Source: JAAYEV01 sp964508195 (lineage in GTDB: Bacteria; Bacillota; Clostridia; Ch29). From it: a stretch of 9,072 nucleotides of DNA. The notes under the pieces were generated by a model. The model ran no database searches, had not been told where the DNA came from, and saw only the letters and a list, made by a program, of their open reading frames with translations. The position numbers and the translations under genes are program-made. Shown here one piece after another: positions 5,154 through 9,072 of this stretch (within the stretch, counting starts at the first letter, position 1; every line of letters begins with the position of its first letter). The stretch is taken from NCBI GenBank assembly GCA_964508195.1, contig CAZDSH010000060.1, positions 1-9,072 on the forward strand. Reading direction: 5' to 3'.

Positions 5154-7640
5154 ATGGATATTTCTCGGTTATCATCTAAGGTTTCTATTAAAATCTGGTC
5201 AGGGTTTATTGCAGTACTTTTGATTATGGGTGCCATCGTAGGGTATAGCTACGTTCAATTGAACATCATAGGAAACAAGATCGCGGAGCTGGACGAAAGA
5301 AGGGTACCGAATCTATTGGCAACGGAGGAGCTTGTGCTGGAATGGACTAGCCAAATGTCTGCAGTTTTAGGCTATCTGGCATCGGGGGAAGAGAAGTTTG
5401 TAAAAGAGATGAACGACGCCATTGAACAGTTAGAAGGGAACATTGATTTTCTCGAGGATAATGCAATAGACAAGGATAGGCTTTCAATTGCTAAGGAGGC
5501 GGTGGCAAGTGTCAGGCCACTACCGCCCCAAGTGCTGAATTTATATAGGACCCAGGGACGGGAAAGAGCTCTAGAGTACCTTTTGATGGCGGTGGAGCCG
5601 GCAAAGCTAAGGGCCTTTACGATACTTAACGATTATAAAGAATACCAGGAGGAGGCTGTGCATCAAGATGTTCAGGGGATTCAGGATATCGGTACCAGCC
5701 TTATAAGGCTATCCATTGTTTTGCTTATAGTGGCTTTAATATTAGGTATTGTAATCGCCGCCCTTATAAGCAGGATCATAAGCCGGCCCCTTATAAAACT
5801 TAAAGATGCAGCGGATAAAATCGCCGGCGGAGACCTGGACGTAGAAATAGACGTATCCTCGAAGGATGAGATAGGTGCCCTGGCCCAGGCCTTTGCAAAG
5901 GCAGCGAATAATACGAATGAGGCTATGGCCGATATAAATATAGCCTCAGAGCAGGTAGCCCTAGGCGCGGGTCAGGTATCGGATTCCTCCATGGTTCTGT
6001 CCCAGGGTGCCGCGGAGCAGGCCAGCTCCATAGAGGAGCTTACGGCATCCCTAGAGGAGGTATCCACCCAGACGAAGCTAAACGCCGAGCACGCTAAGGA
6101 GGCCAACAAATTAACGGAGCTTGCTATGAACAACGCAAAACAAGGGGACGAACAGATGAGGGACATGCTCGGGGCTATGGAAAATATAAACGCTTCCTCC
6201 TCGAACATATCTAAGATAATAAAGGTAATAGACGAGATAGCCTTCCAGACGAATATACTGGCCCTTAATGCGGCTATAGAGGCTGCTAGGGCCGGGCAGC
6301 ATGGCAAAGGCTTTGCCGTCGTTGCCGAGGAGGTAAGGAACCTCGCGGCGAGGTCGGCGGACGCAGCTAAGGAGACTACGGACATGATAGAGGAGTCCAT
6401 TAGGCGGGCTGAGGGTGGCACTAAGATTGCCCAGGACACTGCAAAGGCCCTTAAGGAAATAGTAGAGGATATCGCCCAGGCTGCAAAGCTCGTTGGTGAT
6501 ATAGCCGTAGCGTCTAACGAACAGGCCTCGGCTATAGAACAGATAAACCAAGGGGTAATGCAAATATCCCAGGTAGTGCAAAACAACTCCGCCACCGCCG
6601 AGGAGAGCGCCGCGGCCAGTGAGGAGTTATCCGGTCAGGCGGACCTTCTAAGGGAGGCAGTTAATAAATTTAAACTAAAGGGGCATACCCATCCTCCGAA
6701 GGGTCCAACGGATTTGTACAGGGAAGAAAAGGCGGGGTCCAAGGGGAAGGAAAAAAAACGTGATAAACATGCCACGAAAAAGCAAAGGATCGCTGTCGGG
6801 GACGAAGGAGAATCGGAAGGGTACAAAGATAGATACGAGCCGGGCTATGCTATAGACAAAGGGGCGGAGGATAATAGGAAAAAGGGGACAGCATACGATA
6901 TTGAAGATGAAATAGAAGATGATACCGAAAGCGGGATGATATATGATACCGCGGATGAAATAGAAGACGAAAGGGAGAATGGGGTAACATATTATGCCGA
7001 AGGTGTATTAAAGGACGATGCCGAGAACGGGCTAATATACTATGCCGAGGATGTAGCGAAAGATGATACCGAGTACGGAGCCATATACGACATCGAGGAT
7101 GGAGCGGAAGATGATGCCGGGGATGGGATAATATGCGATGCCGAGGATGTAGTGAAAGATGATACCGAGTACGAAACAGTGTACGACGTTGGGGATGATT
7201 CTAAGGGTGGGATAATATGCGATGCCGAGGATGTAGCGAAAGATGATACCGAGTACGAAACAGTGTACGACGTTGGGGATGATTCTAAGGGTGGGATAAT
7301 ATGCGATGCCGAGGATGTAGCGAAAGATGATACCGAGTATGAAACAGTGTATGACGTTGGGGATGATTCTAAGGGTGGGATAATATACTATGCCGAGGAT
7401 GTAGCGAAAGATGATACCGAGCACGGAGCAGTATGCGATGCCGAGGATGTAGCAAAAGATGATACCGAGTACGAAACAATATACGATGCCGGGAAAAATA
7501 TAGTATACGATGCCGAAGACGAAAGGGGAAATAAGGATCCCGGGGATGCAAAGCCGAAATCAAACTCCGAGACGGCAACATCAAATATAGAAATCCAGCG
7601 GAAGGATAAGGGCAATAACAATGAATCCGATGAACATTAG
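5154..7640 (+). CDS. Methyl-accepting chemotaxis protein with four-helix sensor and long acidic repeat tail (mcp2)
   Basis: Chemoreceptor of 828 residues, about 300 longer than expected for its class. Residues 13-35 are TM1, 36-186 a small extracytoplasmic four-helix-bundle sensor (4HB_MCP type, all helical), 187-208 TM2, 208-262 HAMP and about 263-507 the signalling domain (hairpin tip around 360-402, 36H-like). A normal receptor would end near 510. Here a Lys/Arg-rich stretch (about 527-545, with KGKEKKRDKHATKKQR) is followed by an acidic array (581-789) of 16-residue units of the form [YC]-[DY]-A-E-D-V-A-K-D-D-T-E-Y alternating in part with 12-residue YDVGDDSKGGII units, then a polar end (790-828). 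The only cysteines (661, 689, 717, 761) are in the tail. The reading frame stays open through all repeats. ATG 5154 follows AAAAGGGG by about 9 bp. The tail's role is unknown to me. Confidence 0.93.
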   Translation: MDISRLSSKVSIKIWSGFIAVLLIMGAIVGYSYVQLNIIGNKIAELDERRVPNLLATEELVLEWTSQMSAVLGYLASGEEKFVKEMNDAIEQLEGNIDFLEDNAIDKDRLSIAKEAVASVRPLPPQVLNLYRTQGRERALEYLLMAVEPAKLRAFTILNDYKEYQEEAVHQDVQGIQDIGTSLIRLSIVLLIVALILGIVIAALISRIISRPLIKLKDAADKIAGGDLDVEIDVSSKDEIGALAQAFAKAANNTNEAMADINIASEQVALGAGQVSDSSMVLSQGAAEQASSIEELTASLEEVSTQTKLNAEHAKEANKLTELAMNNAKQGDEQMRDMLGAMENINASSSNISKIIKVIDEIAFQTNILALNAAIEAARAGQHGKGFAVVAEEVRNLAARSADAAKETTDMIEESIRRAEGGTKIAQDTAKALKEIVEDIAQAAKLVGDIAVASNEQASAIEQINQGVMQISQVVQNNSATAEESAAASEELSGQADLLREAVNKFKLKGHTHPPKGPTDLYREEKAGSKGKEKKRDKHATKKQRIAVGDEGESEGYKDRYEPGYAIDKGAEDNRKKGTAYDIEDEIEDDTESGMIYDTADEIEDERENGVTYYAEGVLKDDAENGLIYYAEDVAKDDTEYGAIYDIEDGAEDDAGDGIICDAEDVVKDDTEYETVYDVGDDSKGGIICDAEDVAKDDTEYETVYDVGDDSKGGIICDAEDVAKDDTEYETVYDVGDDSKGGIIYYAEDVAKDDTEHGAVCDAEDVAKDDTEYETIYDAGKNIVYDAEDERGNKDPGDAKPKSNSETATSNIEIQRKDKGNNNESDEH
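6513..6626 (+). repeat. 114-bp identical block shared by mcp1 and mcp2 (copy in mcp2)
   Basis: Identical to 4203-4316 in mcp1, including all synonymous positions. The flanking signalling-domain sequence is also colinear without indels, but carries scattered substitutions. Confidence 0.92.
6894..7520 (+). repeat. Coding tandem repeats of the mcp2 tail (48-bp and 36-bp units)
   Basis: At protein level the units run 16,16,16,16,16,16,12,16,12,16,12,16,16 and then a degenerate end. The first units (YDIEDEIEDDTESGMI, YDTADEIEDERENGVT) are diverged and the later ones close to identical, as if the array grew at its 3' end. The string gccgaggatgtag occurs six times. All units are multiples of 3 bp, so gain or loss keeps the reading frame. 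Confidence 0.93.
7134..7385 (+). repeat. Three near-identical 84-bp tandem repeats
   Basis: Copies at 7134-7217, 7218-7301 and 7302-7385 each encode a 16-residue CDAED unit plus a 12-residue YDVGDDSKGGII unit. Copy 1 differs from copy 2 by one base (gtagTg/gtagCg), and copy 2 from copy 3 by two synonymous tac/tat changes. Such conservation at silent positions points to recent duplication. Confidence 0.95.
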
Positions 7641-7654
7641 ACGTCTTTATAGGT

Positions 7655-7672
7655 CCGGGGGGCAAAGCCCGG
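7655..7672 (+). other. Small GC-rich hairpin between mcp2 and cheW2
   Basis: GGGC (7660-7663), loop AAA, GCCC (7667-7670), with CC (7655-7656) able to pair with GG (7671-7672) across a GGG bulge. There is no T run after it, so it is not a standard intrinsic terminator. No equivalent is present before cheW1, so it is not part of the ancestral duplicated leader. Confidence 0.4.
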
Positions 7673-7693
7673 GCAATGGCGTGTAAATAAAAC

Positions 7694-7701
7694 GAAGGGG
7701 G
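7694..7701 (+). promoter_or_regulatory. Ribosome binding site of cheW2, supports the TTG start at 7712
   Basis: GAAGGGGG lies 10 bp before TTG 7712. The paralogous cheW1 leader aligns here, and its ATG falls on this TTG (gcATGAAGG versus gaTTGAAGG). The nearby ATG at 7702 is in another frame and soon stops. Confidence 0.65.
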
Positions 7702-7711
7702 ATGGTCGGGA

Positions 7712-8206
7712 TTGAAGGGCGAACTTGATTTTTCAATGTTAGAGGAGGAGGATACACAAAAGGACAAATTCCTCATATTTACCCTGGGGGAAGAATCCTA
7801 CGGTATCGGCGTGAAATACGTTACAGAAATAATAGGAATACAGCCGACAACAGAAATACCGGAACTTCCGGAATACATACAGGGGATTATAAATCTTCGG
7901 GGCAAAATAATCCCCATAATGGATGTAAGGCTACGTTTTAAAAAGGAATTCAGGGAATACGATGATAGAACCTGCGTAATCGTAATAGAGGCTTTAAACG
8001 CCCCGATGGGCCTTATAGTAGACGGTGTATCCGAGGTTCTGTCCATACCCGAGGAGGAGATCGTGGACCCGCCGAGTATAAGCAAAACCGTCAACAGGTA
8101 CATAAAGGGGATAGGCAAAACCGGCGACAAGGTTAAGTTGATACTCGATTGCAATAGGCTTTTATCCGATGAGGAAATAAATTCTATAGACGGGGTTATT
8201 AACTAA
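7712..8206 (+). CDS. cheW: Chemotaxis coupling protein CheW (second copy)
   Basis: Adaptor of 164 residues linking receptors to CheA, a paralogue of the gene at 4643. It keeps the CheW core (IINLRGKIIPIMDVR, then EYDDRTCVIVIEAL and the VDPPSISKT loop) unchanged. About 22 substitutions and one Glu insertion in the acidic N-terminus separate the two by eye. The start codon is TTG, fixed by alignment to the first copy and by GAAGGGGG upstream; TTG may lower its expression compared with the ATG of cheW1. It is followed 22 bp later by mcp3. Conservation of the receptor- and kinase-facing core suggests both CheW proteins serve the same array; specialisation cannot be excluded. Confidence 0.94.
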   Translation: MKGELDFSMLEEEDTQKDKFLIFTLGEESYGIGVKYVTEIIGIQPTTEIPELPEYIQGIINLRGKIIPIMDVRLRFKKEFREYDDRTCVIVIEALNAPMGLIVDGVSEVLSIPEEEIVDPPSISKTVNRYIKGIGKTGDKVKLILDCNRLLSDEEINSIDGVIN

Positions 8207-8228
8207 TAAAAAAAGGAGGCTGAAATGT

Positions 8229-9072
8229 ATGGGTATTTCCCGTGGATTGACATCTAAGGTTTCCACGAAGATTTGGTCGGGTTTTATTGTGGTACTTTTG
8301 ATTATGGCCTTTGTTGTAGGCTTTAGTTATGTTCAGCTTAGCGTAATAGATAAAAAAATGCTCGAATTAGAAGAAAAAAGGGTTGTAAACGTATTAGCGA
8401 CGGAGGCTCTAGCCTTGGCTACCGCAGATCAAATTACCGCCACCCTGGGGTATCTGTTAACGGGGGATAGGAGTTTTCTAATAGAATTAGAAGAAAAGAC
8501 TGAGCTGGCGGAGGAGAAGGCAGATCTACTGGATAGGAATGTAATGAATCAAGAGAAATGGATACCCGTAAAGAATTCCTTTAATACGTTTAAACTAGGC
8601 ATACCGGAAATGATCCGTATCTATGATACACAGGGGAAGGATGCAGCTTTAGTATATTTATTAGGTATTGCTGAAACGAATAGGAGAATATTTTTCAACG
8701 ATATTGACGGCTACATAGATTACCAAGAGGGGGCCATAGGCAACGATGTAAATGAGGTCCAGGACATCACGACAAATCTGGTAAGGTTATCCCTCATTTT
8801 ACTCGCAGTGGCCCTGATATTTGGCATCATAATCGCCGCCTTTATAAGTAGGATCATAAGCCGGCCCCTGGTGAAATTAAGGGAGATCGCCAACAAACTT
8901 GCCGGCGGGGATCTGGACGTAGAAATAGACGTATCCTCGAAGGATGAGATCGGTGCCCTGGCCCAGGCCTTCGCTAAGATGGCGGATAATACGAACGATG
9001 CCATGACTAATATAAGCGTAGCCTCGGAGCAGGTGGCCTCAGGCTCCGGCCAGGTATCGGATTCCTCTATGG
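8229..9072 (+). CDS. Methyl-accepting chemotaxis protein with four-helix sensor, 3' end missing (mcp3)
   Basis: Partial chemoreceptor: 281 complete codons with no stop before the right edge. TM1 lies at about 14-36, a four-helix-bundle type sensor at about 37-186, TM2 at 187-208 and HAMP at about 208-262, followed by the first turns of the signalling domain (VASEQVASGSGQVSDSSM). It begins almost like mcp2 (MGISRGLTSKVSTKIWSGF versus MDISRLSSKVSIKIWSGF). The sensors have diverged strongly in the middle while TM2 and HAMP stay close, so the ligand or partner may differ. ATG 8229 follows AAGGAGG (8213-8219) by 9 bp; the ATG at 8225 is out of frame and soon stops. The last 55 bases match mcp1 rather than mcp2 exactly. 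The rest, including any tail, is unseen. Confidence 0.93.
   Translation, partial: MGISRGLTSKVSTKIWSGFIVVLLIMAFVVGFSYVQLSVIDKKMLELEEKRVVNVLATEALALATADQITATLGYLLTGDRSFLIELEEKTELAEEKADLLDRNVMNQEKWIPVKNSFNTFKLGIPEMIRIYDTQGKDAALVYLLGIAETNRRIFFNDIDGYIDYQEGAIGNDVNEVQDITTNLVRLSLILLAVALIFGIIIAAFISRIISRPLVKLREIANKLAGGDLDVEIDVSSKDEIGALAQAFAKMADNTNDAMTNISVASEQVASGSGQVSDSSM

Larger units (their letters stand above)
4611..7677 (+). repeat. Tandemly duplicated cheW-mcp module, first copy
   Basis: The leader (gtgaataaaacaaaggggg before cheW1), the cheW gene and the receptor gene recur in the same order from 7678. The two cheW starts lie 3069 bp apart. The copies have diverged in the receptor sensor and probably in the receptor tail, but remain very similar in cheW and in HAMP. 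Confidence 0.8.
7678..9072 (+). repeat. Tandemly duplicated cheW-mcp module, second copy, cut by the right edge
   Basis: It repeats the leader (gtgtaaataaaacgaaggggg), cheW and a four-helix-sensor receptor of the first copy at 4611. Whether this receptor also has a repeat tail is beyond the window. Confidence 0.8.

Noticed and set aside
7032..7424. Minus-strand open frame with a regular Tyr/Ile-rich repeat opposite the mcp2 tail
   Set aside because: It is the antisense image of in-frame tandem repeats whose period is a multiple of three, so it stays open by construction. The plus frame continues a known protein.
5154..7640. Frameshift fusing a receptor to a separate downstream gene
   Set aside because: The frame is continuous, the mcp1 tail begins in a similar way (FKLKEHS against FKLKGHT), and there is no start with a ribosome binding site inside the tail that would define a separate gene.

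Overview
The window is a piece of a chemotaxis signalling operon, all on the + strand, most likely from a low-to-mid GC Firmicute of the class Clostridia. The grounds are purine-rich Shine-Dalgarno sites before every gene, GTG/TTG start usage, heavy use of ATA (Ile) and AGG (Arg) codons, and the style of the CheA and chemoreceptor proteins. I cannot name a genus. The gene order is cheA, mcp1, cheW1, mcp2, cheW2, mcp3 (cut by the right edge). Gaps are 16-130 bp and I see no convincing terminator between genes, so one transcript is likely.

Region by region: 1-225 is an array of nine 25-bp tandem repeats, cut by the left edge, whose reverse strand resembles the dispersed 'CHPERS'-type repeat known from many bacterial genomes. 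It ends 64 bp before cheA, where the operon's control region would be expected. 290-2356 encodes a complete CheA kinase with all five domains. 2487-4562 is a chemoreceptor with a large extracytoplasmic dCache-like sensor. 4643-5137 and 7712-8206 are two closely related cheW adaptor genes, each followed by a chemoreceptor with a small four-helix-bundle sensor (mcp2, mcp3). The cheW-mcp pair is therefore a tandem duplication of about 3.07 kb. No cheY, cheB, cheR, cheD or flagellar gene is in view.

How they work together: the receptors sense ligands outside the membrane and pass the signal through HAMP domains to near-identical cytoplasmic hairpins. CheW1/CheW2 link these hairpins to CheA, which phosphorylates itself on a histidine and would pass the phosphate to a response regulator encoded elsewhere.

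The most unusual object is mcp2. After an ordinary receptor end it carries a C-terminal tail of about 320 residues: a Lys-rich segment, then a highly acidic array of 16- and 12-residue Tyr/Cys-containing repeats, including three nearly identical 84-bp DNA copies. I know of no described receptor tail of this kind. The signalling domains of mcp1 and mcp2 also share DNA-level identity far beyond protein constraint despite unrelated sensors, and mcp3 appears to be a mosaic of the two, suggesting continuing recombination among the receptors.
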